Part shown: one piece after another, positions 17,701 to 25,884 of the stretch
Numbering within the stretch: the stretch's first letter is position 1
Layout: each line of letters starts with the position of its first letter
NCBI GenBank assembly: GCA_035530195.1
Contig: DATKVG010000043.1
Coordinates: forward strand, 10,554 to 74,553
Direction: 5' to 3'
From: JAPLKX01 sp035530195
GTDB lineage: Bacteria > Hydrogenedentota > Hydrogenedentia > Hydrogenedentales > SLHB01
Length of the DNA stretch: 64,000 nucleotides
The notes under the pieces: generated by a model
What the model saw: only the letters and a program-made list of their open reading frames with translations
Databases searched by the model: none
Told to the model about the DNA's origin: nothing
Program-made: the position numbers and the translations under genes

Positions 17701-18293
17701 TTGATATCCGTTTCCGCGAAAACGCCGCACTTGCCCGCCACCGGATGGACGCGCAGCCCATCGTAGCGCATCTCGCCCACCCGCGCCGGGTCAATTCGCA
17801 GTTTCGAGCTGATCTTGTCGATGACGGCGCCGGTGCCGCCCGCGCATTTGTCGTTCATGGACGCGCTTTTCCGCCGGATGCCCGAGGCCGCGTCGGTCTT
17901 GAAGACGATAATCTTGGCGTCTTCCCCGCCCAGTTCAATCACGCTGCGCACCTGCGGGAACCGTTTCGACACCACCAGGCACAGCGCGTTCACCTCCTGC
18001 ACGAAATACCCGCCGACATTCTGCGCCAATGTCGCGCCGCCGGTGCCAGTGGTGAAAACGCGCATCGCGTTGGGGGGCGTGGAAGGAAACGCCTGACCGA
18101 TCCGCTCCAGGAAGTCCAGGCAAAGCTCTTGCTGCCTGGTTTCGTGGCGGCGGTAGTCCGTCCAGAGAATCCGGCTTTGCGGATCCGCCGGATCGACGAC
18201 GACGGCCTTGACCGTGATGCTGCCCACGTCGATACCGATTACAAGTCCTTCCGCGTATTCCGGTGTGCCTTGAAACCGGCTCTTGGCGGTCAT
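14775..18293 (-). CDS. 2-hydroxyacyl-CoA dehydratase activase-type ATPase (double BadF/BadG domain plus DUF2229)
   Basis: A 1172-residue cytoplasmic protein. Two ASKHA ATPase domains of the BadF/BadG/HgdC type are present: the first opens with 'GIDVGSITVKAVVVDP' (about residue 20) and has 'LGGEDAKIIVFK' and 'NDKCAGGTG'; the second opens with 'LGIDGGSTSTKAVLLD' (about 380) and has 'DVGGQDIKIIILK' and 'NTQCSAGNG'. A Cys cluster CAFCTNKC lies at 681-688. From about 780 on is the DUF2229/COG3580 domain ('IRIGMPRALNMYLNAPFF', 'DPCYPSKLAIAHVHNL'). Such activases use ATP to drive one electron from an [4Fe-4S] cluster into a dehydratase. The start overlaps the stop of the ankyrin gene (ATGA), and GGAG is nearby. 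In other bacteria this region and the COG3581 part are often one polypeptide; here they are separate. Confidence 0.85.
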   Translation of the reverse strand: MTAKSRFQGTPEYAEGLVIGIDVGSITVKAVVVDPADPQSRILWTDYRRHETRQQELCLDFLERIGQAFPSTPPNAMRVFTTGTGGATLAQNVGGYFVQEVNALCLVVSKRFPQVRSVIELGGEDAKIIVFKTDAASGIRRKSASMNDKCAGGTGAVIDKISSKLRIDPARVGEMRYDGLRVHPVAGKCGVFAETDINGLQKQGVPAEELMASLFESLIRQNLSVLARGNTLYPDVLLLGGPNTFIRGMQECWRRHLPLIWEEREVPVPAGARPEDLIHVPQDALLFSALGAVEYARAEIAENREIGVYQGTDGLQWYLKEGRAVHRRRPGIQVRGVAEEFGQLEGLAGTADELRKFREAYRREAWRPPVLPGGSEVETFLGIDGGSTSTKAVLLDRHKRVLAKSYRLSLGNPIEDMQAVVGELERQVETGGRRLRILGCATTGYAKDMLRSVARADVALVETVAHMHSGLLYFPGADVICDVGGQDIKIIILKNGVVKDFRLNTQCSAGNGFYLQSTAAAFGYQVDEYAEIAFSAEVMPQFSYGCAVFLQTDIVDFQRQGWRPNEILAGLAAVLPKNIWLYVCQMPNLARLGRTFILQGGTQHNLAAVKAQADFIRSRFEGSGVEPEVVVHPHCGESGAIGCALEVLRLYEERPYDTTFIGLDALQAIRYSTRRDETTRCAFCTNKCMRTFIEVGSEGNDFAKRQIIIANCEKGAVENVADAREIGARERAVQAANLNLAAICARDVFKPVEVAGVADPAPRVPWIALPSFRKSAKRRRALIEGRKTIRIGMPRALNMYLNAPFFTGYFMSLGVPPENLVWSDYTTDALFKDGAKRGSIDPCYPSKLAIAHVHNLLYKKHGHDHRLTHLFFPVVDTLPTWLHGVMATRACPTSMATIEATHAAFVKETDLFAERGLRFKRTFINLDNARLCARQMYEDWADDLGLSEAESARAVKQGLHALRQYQEAQRNEARQALETVQREKRLAIVVLARPYHNDPGINQGILEQFQKRGYPILTHDTLPLEDDIILPLFGAEVAAGEICSPFSIDDVWKNTFAENSSRKLWAAKFVARHPHLVGLELSNFKCGHDAPTYAVLEEIFECSGRPFFYFKDIDENRPAGTIKLRVETIAYFLDRYRERLAVVDFKMPRTAVGRAERPRHEPEEMDAELSAV

Positions 18294-21200
18294 TTGGTCT
18301 CCTGTTCGGTCTTTTCCTGCAGGGTATTAGCGAGTTCTTCGAACTTGTTTTCCCTCGCGACATCGGCGGGCAGCTTGTCATTGTTGTCTTTGGTGTTCGG
18401 GTTCGCGCCCGCGGAAAGCAACAAATCGACAATCTCCACGTTGCCGCGGCCGGCGGCTTCATGCAGGAGCGACCGCCCCGTTCTGGCGTCAATGATCGCG
18501 TTCGGGTCGGCCCCGCGCTCGAGCAGCAGCGCCAGGATGTCCTTTTTGCCCATGGTCGCGGCCAGTTGGATGGGCGCCAGGCTGAGAAACCGCCGGCTGG
18601 CCACCCCCGCGTATTCATCGAGCACAGCGCGAAATTCCTCAACATTGCCTTTGGCAATCAGGCTGAACAACGTCTGCCGCGCCCGCTTCTGGCCGCGAGC
18701 CGCCACCGTTGTGCCTTGTGCTGCCGCCTTTTCGGCGCGGGCCCGTATGGCCGCGGCCACCTCTCCGTGGCCGTTCAGGCTGGCGACATCCGCGGGCGAG
18801 CGGCCCTCCGCATCCATCGCCACGGGGTTCGCGCCCATCATCAGCAACAGTTGAACGATCTCGAGGCTGCCTGCCTCCGCTGCGTCGTGTAGCGGGGTGG
18901 CCCGCTGTTTTCCTGACTCAGCCACCGCCACGTTAGCCCCATATCCTAAAAGCAGTTCAACAATCTCCTTATTCCCGGCTTTGCTCGCCACATGAAGCGC
19001 CGTCAACCCTTTCCGCCGTAAGTTCACCAGCGAACGATTCTGTGAAACAAGACGCTCGACCTCCTCCACGTTGCCCGCGTTGAGAGCATCCTCAAACTCG
19101 CCCGATCCGCCCGTGCGGAGTATGCTCACGGCCCGGCGGTCGCCGCGCGAGTCCGCAATCTGCAACGGCGTCCGGCCGTCGTTGGCGCGGGCATTCGGAT
19201 TGGCCCGGCGCTGGATCAGCGGCCGGATTAGATTCGAGTGGCCCAGTTCCGCCGCGATGTGCAACGCCGTGTACCCGCTGCTGTCGCCGCTGTTCGGATC
19301 CGCCCCACCGTCGAGCAGTGCCTGCATGGTTTCCAGCCGGCCTTCGCCCGCCGCCACATGGACCGGCTGCCGGCCGCGGAAATCCTTCGCCAGAACGTCC
19401 GCGCCGTTGCCCACCAGCACCTTCGTCACATCGGCGTCGCTGCGTTGCGCCGCAATATGCAGGGCATGACGGCCGGTCGAATCGGCCGCGTCCAGCGGCA
19501 CACCCAGCGCCAGCAGAAGCCGAACCATGTTCGCCGAACCCTTTTCCGCGGCGTAGTGCAGTACCGTCCAGCCATTGCTGTCGGCGGCATTCACGTCGCT
19601 TCCCGCCTCCGCAATCTGGCGCACCAAGGCCTCGTCGGAAGTTTGAACGGCGACGTGCAGGGGTGTCCGGCCAAGGCTGTCAACGATTTTGATATCCGCA
19701 CCCTGCTGCAGCAGGGTCTTGGCCGTGGCGGTAAAACCATGCTCCAAGGCGCAAAGCAGCGGGGTCCGGCCCGTGCTGTCCTGCGCGTTTACCGGTGCGC
19801 CGTTGCGCAGCAATACGACACAAAGCACGCGCTGTCCTGCCTGCGCCGCGCTATGAAGCGGAGTCATTCCCATCGCGTCGGCCGCGTCCGGCTTCAGACC
19901 CTTCGAGATGAGCAACTCCATGAGTTCTATCCGGTGCTCCATGTTGTCCGTGACGCGGCCCGCGCTGTCCTGTCCGAACGGCCGCACCCCCGCCCCCTCA
20001 ACCGCGTAGTGCAGCGCGGTCGCCTGCCGCGCACTGACCGCGTGGAGGTCTGCGCCGCGATCGAGCAGGGCCAGCAGCCCCGCTTTTTCCCCGGCCTTCG
20101 CGGCCGCGTGGAGCGGAGTCCCGCCGTCGGCGTCAAGCGCGCCGATGAGCGCCCCGCGATCAAGCAACGCCGTCACCGCGCCCGCCGCGCCCGCGGCCGC
20201 GGCGGAATGGAGCGCGGTTGCCCCGTTTTTGTTGGTGCCTTCAATCCGGGCCCCGTGATCCAGCAAAAAGGCGATCATCCCGGGGCGGTCTAATTGCGCG
20301 GCAACGTGCAGCGGTGTAGCGCCTTTGTCGTCGCCGGCGTTGATATCGCCGCCGAGGCTCAAGATGAGTTCAACACATTCGGTGTCGTCGGCCTGGACTT
20401 TCCGGTGCAGAACGGTGGCCCCCCCTCTCAGGCGCTGGTTCATGTCTACGCCGACCGCGGCCAGCGCCTTGATAACGCCGGCATGATTCCACTGGGCCGC
20501 GTAAGCCAGGGGCGTATCTTTCTCGATGTTGGGCATGGAAAGCGCGGCTCCGTGGGCCGCCAAGAATTCAATCACATCAGCCCTGCCCGCGTGGGCCGCC
20601 GCATGCACCACCGTGTTTCTTATCCCATCAACTTTGTCTATCAGGTTGGGAGCCGCCGCCAACATCTGTTCCATCGCCTGAAGATCCCCATAGCAGGCGG
20701 CCAGTGAAAAATCGTAGGCGGCCCCGTAGTCGCGCAGCAACTGTACACAATCCCAATGCGAATTTGATGCCGCCGCTATCAGCGGCGGTTGATTCGTCTT
20801 TTCCGATGTTTTCACCGGGCTCGCGCCATAGTCCAGCAACAGTGCCAGAATGTCATGGCGCCCCGCCGCTGCCGCTGCCGCCACCGGTGTGTCGCCGGCC
20901 TCGTCGGGCGCATCCAAACTCGCGCCCCGCAAAATATGCGTCTCCACGTCCCGGATATCTCCTGCTTTGACGGCTTCAACCAGCGTGGGGTGGACGGGCG
21001 CCGCAAGGTTTGCCGGGGGCGTGGCCGGCGCCTTTTTTGTCGGTTGGCGCACGGGCGCGACCGGCCTCACCACCGAGGGCGTAGCAGCAGGCGCCAACGG
21101 CGACGGCATGGCGAGGGTCCCAGACGACGGCTGTACCTGGGCGCCCTCCAGAGGCACATCCGACAACCAAGCCGGCGGCTGATCCTCTGCCTTTGGCTCG

Positions 21201-21640
21201 AGTTTTGGGGGTCGTCCGGCCTCATCGGGCTTAACCAGCTTGCCTTTCAAGAACTGCATGCTCATCCCCGGGCCGACCGGGATCGCGCCGGGTGGGAAAC
21301 CCGGTGTCGCAGGGGGAACGGCCGGCACAACGGCCGGAGGCGGCGGCGCACCCGCCGACCCAGCCTCGGGTTTTGCGGGTTGGACATTTTCAGCCGCTGG
21401 TTTCAGAGGCTGGATAGTGGTCGATGAATCGCCTTGCGCGGCTTTTCTGAGCAGGTCGGCCACATCCGGCGGGAGGTCGTCCGTGATAGGAATTGGCAGG
21501 GGAGCGGCCTCTTTTTGAGTGGGAGCAGGGTTTTGCGGCGGTTGTGACGTGGCGGCATCGACAGCGTAAGCCACTGAAACCAAGCCACTTAACAAAATTG
21601 CCGCACACCATAATCCTGCAACAAAATCCCTGAACTCCAT
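18290..21640 (-). CDS. Exported ankyrin-repeat protein in the dehydratase operon
   Basis: An 1116-residue protein. After a signal peptide-like N-terminus (FVAGLWCAAILLSGLVSVAYA) come about 180 residues rich in Pro and Ala, then more than twenty ankyrin repeats to the C-terminus, with the usual 'GxTPLHxAAxxG' core in variants such as GATPLHVAAQLDRPGM and GRTPLHVAVQTSDEAL. The start at MEFRDF is favoured by GAGGAAG six bases ahead; an ATG fifteen bases earlier lacks one. Ankyrin arrays are protein-binding scaffolds. Its gene lies 25 bases after the COG3581-like gene and overlaps the activase by four bases, so all three are made from one message. If exported, it cannot touch the cytoplasmic enzyme, which makes the coupling puzzling. 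Confidence 0.85.
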   Translation of the reverse strand: MEFRDFVAGLWCAAILLSGLVSVAYAVDAATSQPPQNPAPTQKEAAPLPIPITDDLPPDVADLLRKAAQGDSSTTIQPLKPAAENVQPAKPEAGSAGAPPPPAVVPAVPPATPGFPPGAIPVGPGMSMQFLKGKLVKPDEAGRPPKLEPKAEDQPPAWLSDVPLEGAQVQPSSGTLAMPSPLAPAATPSVVRPVAPVRQPTKKAPATPPANLAAPVHPTLVEAVKAGDIRDVETHILRGASLDAPDEAGDTPVAAAAAAGRHDILALLLDYGASPVKTSEKTNQPPLIAAASNSHWDCVQLLRDYGAAYDFSLAACYGDLQAMEQMLAAAPNLIDKVDGIRNTVVHAAAHAGRADVIEFLAAHGAALSMPNIEKDTPLAYAAQWNHAGVIKALAAVGVDMNQRLRGGATVLHRKVQADDTECVELILSLGGDINAGDDKGATPLHVAAQLDRPGMIAFLLDHGARIEGTNKNGATALHSAAAAGAAGAVTALLDRGALIGALDADGGTPLHAAAKAGEKAGLLALLDRGADLHAVSARQATALHYAVEGAGVRPFGQDSAGRVTDNMEHRIELMELLISKGLKPDAADAMGMTPLHSAAQAGQRVLCVVLLRNGAPVNAQDSTGRTPLLCALEHGFTATAKTLLQQGADIKIVDSLGRTPLHVAVQTSDEALVRQIAEAGSDVNAADSNGWTVLHYAAEKGSANMVRLLLALGVPLDAADSTGRHALHIAAQRSDADVTKVLVGNGADVLAKDFRGRQPVHVAAGEGRLETMQALLDGGADPNSGDSSGYTALHIAAELGHSNLIRPLIQRRANPNARANDGRTPLQIADSRGDRRAVSILRTGGSGEFEDALNAGNVEEVERLVSQNRSLVNLRRKGLTALHVASKAGNKEIVELLLGYGANVAVAESGKQRATPLHDAAEAGSLEIVQLLLMMGANPVAMDAEGRSPADVASLNGHGEVAAAIRARAEKAAAQGTTVAARGQKRARQTLFSLIAKGNVEEFRAVLDEYAGVASRRFLSLAPIQLAATMGKKDILALLLERGADPNAIIDARTGRSLLHEAAGRGNVEIVDLLLSAGANPNTKDNNDKLPADVARENKFEELANTLQEKTEQETK

Positions 21641-21665
21641 TTGGTGCTTCCTCATTAAGATCTAT

Positions 21666-23381
21666 CTACGCCGACGTTTCCTGGCTATGCTTCCAACGCG
21701 ACCATTCCGGGCTCCGATCCATCAAAGCCGCCACGTAACTAACGAAATTCGCCGCCCGCCCAACGACACCCCGCTCTCTCGGCACATGCTGCAGCGGCTG
21801 CTGCAACTCCGGCCGGCTCCGGCAGAACTCCCTTATGACGCCCAACGGATACGCCGACCGCTCGACCGCCTTCTGGAACTCCTGTTTGCAGCGTGCCTTG
21901 GCATCGCCCAGCACCATCTGCACCCGGCTGTAAGCGTTGATATCGCCCTCGCCGGACGTCTCGATGGGCAGGAACAGGATCTCGGGGTAACGGCCAACCA
22001 CCGCCGCCTGCGTACCGTCCGACTGCGTGGACGGCAGGCATCCGAACGGTTTCAAGCTCAACACCATATGGGCCAGCCCGTTTATTGAATAATAAATGGT
22101 TTTTCCGACCTCGAGATGGCTCTCGCCGCCGCTGATTTTGTAGTTGAAAAACGGCCGGGCCAATTTGCGCAGCGTCGGATGGTCTGCCTGAGGGTGGGCG
22201 GTCCCGCCAAGGCAATTACTGATTCTCGCATACTCCCTTTCCAGCAGTCTTGATCCCAACGCCAGCAGCAACACCTGCTTGCGGTGCTTAAACACCCGCC
22301 GAAACCGGCCCGCAAAACCGGGAAAACCTGGCGTGGCATCCACGCCCTCATCAAGCAGCCGCCATCTCTCGGCATAAAGCAGATAGTTTACCCATGAGCA
22401 CATGCTTTCGGCAATTACTTCCGCGCCCTCCTGCTCCAGGTACGAGAACATCCTGTAGTTGCCGTCGCCTTCGGTCATCTGCGCCCACGCCTCCCCGATG
22501 ACTTTCACCGCGGGCTTTGGGCGGGTGTAATCCACGACGATGCCCCTGTCGATCCGCTTGCGAAAATCCTCCAGCGACTCGCCAAAACCGTCCTTCAGCA
22601 GTTGTTCGATCAGGTGCTGGAGCATGTCCGGGTCGGTTCGGAGCGCCAAGCGGCTCATCAGCCGCGTGCCCAGCCCGGCCTTGAATTCTCGCGCACTCCA
22701 TTCCCGCAACATCCGGCCACAATCCTCGAGGATGCCGTCGAAAACCTGGTCGGTCTGGCCCGGCACGACCTCGTACGGCCGGATTTGGCACGCCAGATCA
22801 TTGAGGATATCCCCGAAAAGGAACGCCGTCAGCAGCATCAGGGCAAACTTCGTGTTCACTTCAAGCCCCGCGTCGTCCGCACCCTGCTCCAGCCCGCCCG
22901 TCTGCTGGAACAGCAGCACCCGGAAACCGTCAAAGCCCCCGTTGCGCAACGCCAGCCGGAATTCCGATTCGTACATCCCAAACCGGCACGGCCCGCACGA
23001 ACCCGCCGTCACAAACACGTAATTCCCGAGGATGGCCTCCCGGTCCAGGCCCTCCTCATCCCGCAGTCGCCGCAGGTAATTGAGCAAGGCTCCAACCGTG
23101 AAATAAGCCGGGTTGCACATCCCCGCGTTGCCGTACTCGTGGCCGGTGTGGTAGTCGGCTTTGCTGGGTGTGGGAATCCGCCCCGTGTTATATCCCAGCC
23201 CGCCGATCGCCGCCTCGATCAGCGCATCATGCCGCTCCGTCAGCCCGCCAAACAGCACCTTGACATGCCCACGCTCGCTTTTCCTGAAAGGCCGCTCCTG
23301 GGCCCGTCGAAAATGCCGGACGCCGTCCGCCGGCTCAGGCCGGGGGGCCGCAAGCGCGTCTTGTTCCAAAACCTTGGTCAC
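21666..23381 (-). CDS. 2-hydroxyacyl-CoA dehydratase-like protein (COG3581 type)
   Basis: A 571-residue protein resembling the COG3581 half of the large CoA-activase/dehydratase proteins. Cysteines typical of an iron-sulfur enzyme appear in 'SCGPCRFGMYESEF' and later in 'NCLGGTAHPQADHP' and 'FGCLPSTQSDG'. The region 'GMCNPAYFTVGALLNYL' is also characteristic. The start is set at a GTG (MTKVLEQDAL after decoding) with GGAG eight bases upstream; a TTG further out is the alternative. It is the first gene of a minus-strand operon followed by the ankyrin gene and the activase. Together they would eliminate water from a 2-hydroxyacyl-CoA or perform another ATP-driven low-potential reduction; the substrate is unknown. 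Confidence 0.75.
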   Translation of the reverse strand: MTKVLEQDALAAPRPEPADGVRHFRRAQERPFRKSERGHVKVLFGGLTERHDALIEAAIGGLGYNTGRIPTPSKADYHTGHEYGNAGMCNPAYFTVGALLNYLRRLRDEEGLDREAILGNYVFVTAGSCGPCRFGMYESEFRLALRNGGFDGFRVLLFQQTGGLEQGADDAGLEVNTKFALMLLTAFLFGDILNDLACQIRPYEVVPGQTDQVFDGILEDCGRMLREWSAREFKAGLGTRLMSRLALRTDPDMLQHLIEQLLKDGFGESLEDFRKRIDRGIVVDYTRPKPAVKVIGEAWAQMTEGDGNYRMFSYLEQEGAEVIAESMCSWVNYLLYAERWRLLDEGVDATPGFPGFAGRFRRVFKHRKQVLLLALGSRLLEREYARISNCLGGTAHPQADHPTLRKLARPFFNYKISGGESHLEVGKTIYYSINGLAHMVLSLKPFGCLPSTQSDGTQAAVVGRYPEILFLPIETSGEGDINAYSRVQMVLGDAKARCKQEFQKAVERSAYPLGVIREFCRSRPELQQPLQHVPRERGVVGRAANFVSYVAALMDRSPEWSRWKHSQETSA

Positions 23382-23728
23382 GGGTCTCACTCCAGAAAAA
23401 TGCGCCAAGAATTACCGGATGCCTATCGCTTTTTATCATGCCACAACCCCGGCAACCGGCTCAACACCTCAGCCCGCAACGTCTTGCGCGGCAATGGCAT
23501 CCCATGCCGGCAAAGACTCCGGTGAAAGCATTTCGGGCCGGCGAAATGTTCCGCTGCTCCGGCGGTTTTTCTCTTTTTAGCTGCCTTGGTCCGAGGACTG
23601 GGGCATTAATCTTAAATAGTGGGCATCGGGCTGCATCCGGTTATGTTGATTATGCACTTTTTTTCCTGTAATCTGTGATCAGCCCCGTTTTTTTGAGCGA
23701 GGGGAAACAAAACTGAAAGGATCGTGAC
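23382..23728. other. Divergent intergenic region
   Basis: A 347-base gap between the minus-strand dehydratase operon and the plus-strand lipoprotein gene. The right part is AT-rich and contains the promoter candidate at 23646-23674. No clear promoter for the minus-strand operon and no coding sequence were recognised. Confidence 0.5.
23646..23674 (+). promoter_or_regulatory. Candidate sigma-70 promoter for the lipoprotein gene
   Basis: TTGATT and TAATCT are separated by exactly 17 bases, and the element lies about 55 bases upstream of the lipoprotein start within an AT-rich patch. Fit to the housekeeping consensus is good but not perfect. Confidence 0.4.
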
Positions 23729-24151
23729 GTGAAAAAGCAAATCGCAGCTATAAGTCTTCTTGCATTGTTGGTCTTTGCCGTGGCCGGATGCGTGACTGCC
23801 AAAGGGCCCTCGGACGAAGAACTCGTCAAGGCGGCAACCAACACATTCATCCAGGGTCTTGTGACCAAGAACCCGGATGCCGCCCTGACCGTGGTGTCTC
23901 CGCACTTCTATCATGCTGACGCGGGCGACAAGGCCGGCATGCGCAACTTCATCGCCGACGCCATCGACAGCGGTTACCTCGATGACGCCGAGGCCGACGT
24001 GAGCGCCGCCGAGTACACGCTCGAAGAAGACAAAGCCAAGGTGTACCCCGTGGTCCTCAATACGGCCGCCGGCTCGGCCACGTTGGGCATCGAACTGACG
24101 AAGAAAGACGGCACCTGGTTGATCACCGGCATGGATGTCGAAGGCGTCTAA
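23729..24151 (+). CDS. Small lipoprotein, NTF2-like or similar alpha/beta fold
   Basis: A 140-residue protein with a lipobox: KKQ at the N-terminus, a hydrophobic stretch, then VAGC with the acylated cysteine at residue 21. The mature part starts with a helix 'DEELVKAATNTFIQGLVTKNPDAALTV' and ends in beta strands 'KDGTWLITGMDVEGV', a pattern seen in NTF2-like/SnoaL-type proteins that often serve as small binding or scaffold domains. GTG start with AAAGGA seven bases ahead. It is a single-gene unit with its own promoter candidate and a terminator downstream. Function unknown. Confidence 0.75.
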   Translation: MKKQIAAISLLALLVFAVAGCVTAKGPSDEELVKAATNTFIQGLVTKNPDAALTVVSPHFYHADAGDKAGMRNFIADAIDSGYLDDAEADVSAAEYTLEEDKAKVYPVVLNTAAGSATLGIELTKKDGTWLITGMDVEGV

Positions 24152-24180
24152 GTTACACCAGATTACGTTTCGAGTTGACG

Positions 24181-24225
24181 GAAAGCCCGCCGTATGCGTC
24201 TGTACGACCGGGCTTTCGTATTTTT
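24181..24225 (+). terminator. Rho-independent terminator after the lipoprotein gene
   Basis: GAAAGCCCG at 24181-24189 pairs perfectly with CGGGCTTTC at 24209-24217, followed by GTATTTTT. It begins 30 bases after the stop codon. Confidence 0.8.
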
Positions 24226-24402
24226 GAGCGGCGTTCCCTGCGCCGCATGTGGAATGGCGGTTGTTCATCAGCCGTTCCAGCAGGTATGATTATCTGGGCG
24301 TCAATTCGGACTTAGCAATGAATCTCCTCGGTATTTCGGCTTTCTATTATGACATCGCGGCCTTGCTGTTCATCCGACCTCGAGTCTCCAGCCTTCAAAC
24401 AG

Positions 24403-24431
24403 TTCCCTTTCGCGCCGCAAATCGATATAAT
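24403..24431 (+). promoter_or_regulatory. Candidate promoter for the VOC-like gene
   Basis: A perfect TATAAT -10 hexamer lies at 24426-24431 with a weak -35 (TTCCCT) 17 bases upstream. The start codon follows 65 bases later. The DhaK-DhaL-LsrF operon may be read from the same promoter. Confidence 0.4.
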
Positions 24432-24495
24432 CGGGTCTGCGCGGATTCGCGCTTCTGGAATCAGAATGGCGTCAACCAGCGATAGGAGCAGAGCC

Positions 24496-24819
24496 ATGGC
24501 ACTGGGCGAATTTCATCATTTTGGCGTACCTACAAAAGCGAAATCCAAGGGCGAAACCTACCTCGAAGGGGCGAAACTCTACCTAACCGACCCGGCGGCA
24601 CATCCGTTCCGGGTGGAGTTCCTCCGGTTTATGGAGGATAGCTCGATGCCCGAATTATTGCGAACCTGGCCGCATGCGGCGTTCGTCGTTCCGGATATGG
24701 ATGCCGCGCTCGCCGGCCAAAATGTGCTTATAGCGCCGTTCGACGCCACCGACGAGTTCCGTTGCGCGTTTATCCAGGATGGGGACGCGCTGATCGAGGT
24801 TATGGTGCGCCGGAAATGA
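24496..24819 (+). CDS. VOC-fold (glyoxalase/bleomycin-resistance-like) small protein
   Basis: A 107-residue protein with the beta-alpha-beta-beta-beta arrangement of the vicinal oxygen chelate superfamily: 'FHHFGVPTKA' at the start, 'HPFRVEFLRFMED' in the middle, 'HAAFVVPDMDAALAG' and a terminal 'DALIEVMVRR'. The first histidine pair and the glutamate in IEVM could contribute metal ligands. ATG with AGGAG seven bases upstream sets the start; an in-frame ATG 147 bases earlier lacks a site. It precedes the DhaK gene by 60 bases in the same direction, so it could be the first gene of that operon and act on the same small carbonyl compound. Specific activity unknown. Confidence 0.65.
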   Translation: MALGEFHHFGVPTKAKSKGETYLEGAKLYLTDPAAHPFRVEFLRFMEDSSMPELLRTWPHAAFVVPDMDAALAGQNVLIAPFDATDEFRCAFIQDGDALIEVMVRRK

Positions 24820-24879
24820 TCGGCGGCGCCGGAGATAGCGGGCGCGGGCTCAAGAAAACCAGCGGAGGGGAAACCCGAG

Positions 24880-25881
24880 ATGGCGATGAGAAAATTTATC
24901 AATGATCCGAAGAATCTGGTGAGTGAACTGTTGCAGGGTTTTGCGCTAGCCCACGGGAAAAAGGTGAAGCTGGCGGGAACCAACCTGGTGGTACGGGCAA
25001 AAGCGAAGCCGAAGAACAAAGTCGCCGTGGTGACCCTCGGCGGGAGCGGGCATGAGCCGGCGTTAAGCGGTTTTGTGGGCAAGGGCATGCTCGACATCAG
25101 CGTGCCCGGCGAGATTTTTGCCGCGCCCGGCCCGCCGCGCGTTATCGAGGCGTTGCGCGCCGCAAACAGGGACGCGGGCGTCCTGTTTATCGTGCTCAAC
25201 CACGCCGGTGACGTGATGTCGGCCGACGTGGCCATGGAGATGGCCGCAAAAGAGGGCCTGAAGGTCCGCCGCGTGCTCACCCACGAAGATATCAGCGCCG
25301 GCTCGCGCGAGAATCCCGAAGACCGCCGGGGTCTCGTGGGTGCCCTGTTCGTGATGAAAGTGGCGGGCGCGGCCGCCGAACAGGGGCGGTCGATCGACGA
25401 GTGCGCCGCCATCGCCGAGCGGATGGAACGGAACATGGCGACGCTGGCCGTGGCCCTCAGCAGCGCGTCCCATCCCAGCACCGGCGAGCCCATCTCGGAC
25501 GTGCCTGACGGCCGGATGGTCGTGGGCATGGGTCAGCACGGCGAGGCCGGCGGCGGCGAGCAGCCGCTCAAATCGGCCAACGAGACCGCCGAAATCATGC
25601 TGCCGCTCTTGCTCAAGGACCTCGAAATCAAAAAGGGCGAACAGGTGCTGGTGATGCTCAACGGCGTTGGCTCGACCACGCTCATGGAACTATTCCTGGT
25701 GTTGCGCCGCGTCAAGGGGCTGCTTGAAGAGCGCGGGGTGACGCTGGCGCGGTCGCTGGTGGGCGAATACCTGACCGTCCAGGAGATGGGGGGGTTCCAG
25801 ATGTGCGTCGCGCGGATGGACCCGGAACTGATTGAATTGTGGGACACGCCGTGCGACACGCCGGCACTTACGGTGAAATGA
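24880..25881 (+). CDS. dhaK: Dihydroxyacetone kinase DhaK-type subunit
   Basis: A 333-residue protein matching DhaK along its length. Conserved positions are GGSGHEP (H58), the 'NHAGDVM' loop with D111 (equivalent to the E. coli catalytic Asp), and 'GMGQHGE' with H220, the histidine that binds the substrate carbonyl covalently in E. coli DhaK. The 'GKGMLDISVPGEIFAAPGPP' segment is also typical. DhaK holds dihydroxyacetone, or other small ketoses in newer subfamilies, for phosphorylation by DhaL. The downstream DhaL gene starts three bases after this one ends. No DhaM phosphotransferase subunit follows, so the pair probably uses ATP bound in DhaL. Because an LsrF-like gene follows, the true substrate may be a longer keto-sugar than dihydroxyacetone. 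Confidence 0.85.
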   Translation: MAMRKFINDPKNLVSELLQGFALAHGKKVKLAGTNLVVRAKAKPKNKVAVVTLGGSGHEPALSGFVGKGMLDISVPGEIFAAPGPPRVIEALRAANRDAGVLFIVLNHAGDVMSADVAMEMAAKEGLKVRRVLTHEDISAGSRENPEDRRGLVGALFVMKVAGAAAEQGRSIDECAAIAERMERNMATLAVALSSASHPSTGEPISDVPDGRMVVGMGQHGEAGGGEQPLKSANETAEIMLPLLLKDLEIKKGEQVLVMLNGVGSTTLMELFLVLRRVKGLLEERGVTLARSLVGEYLTVQEMGGFQMCVARMDPELIELWDTPCDTPALTVK

Positions 25882-25884
25882 ACG

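Larger units (their letters stand above)
24152..24495. other. Intergenic region between the lipoprotein and VOC-like genes
   Basis: The 344-base gap holds the terminator at 24181-24225 and a TATAAT-containing promoter candidate at 24403-24431. Nothing else was recognised. Confidence 0.5.
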
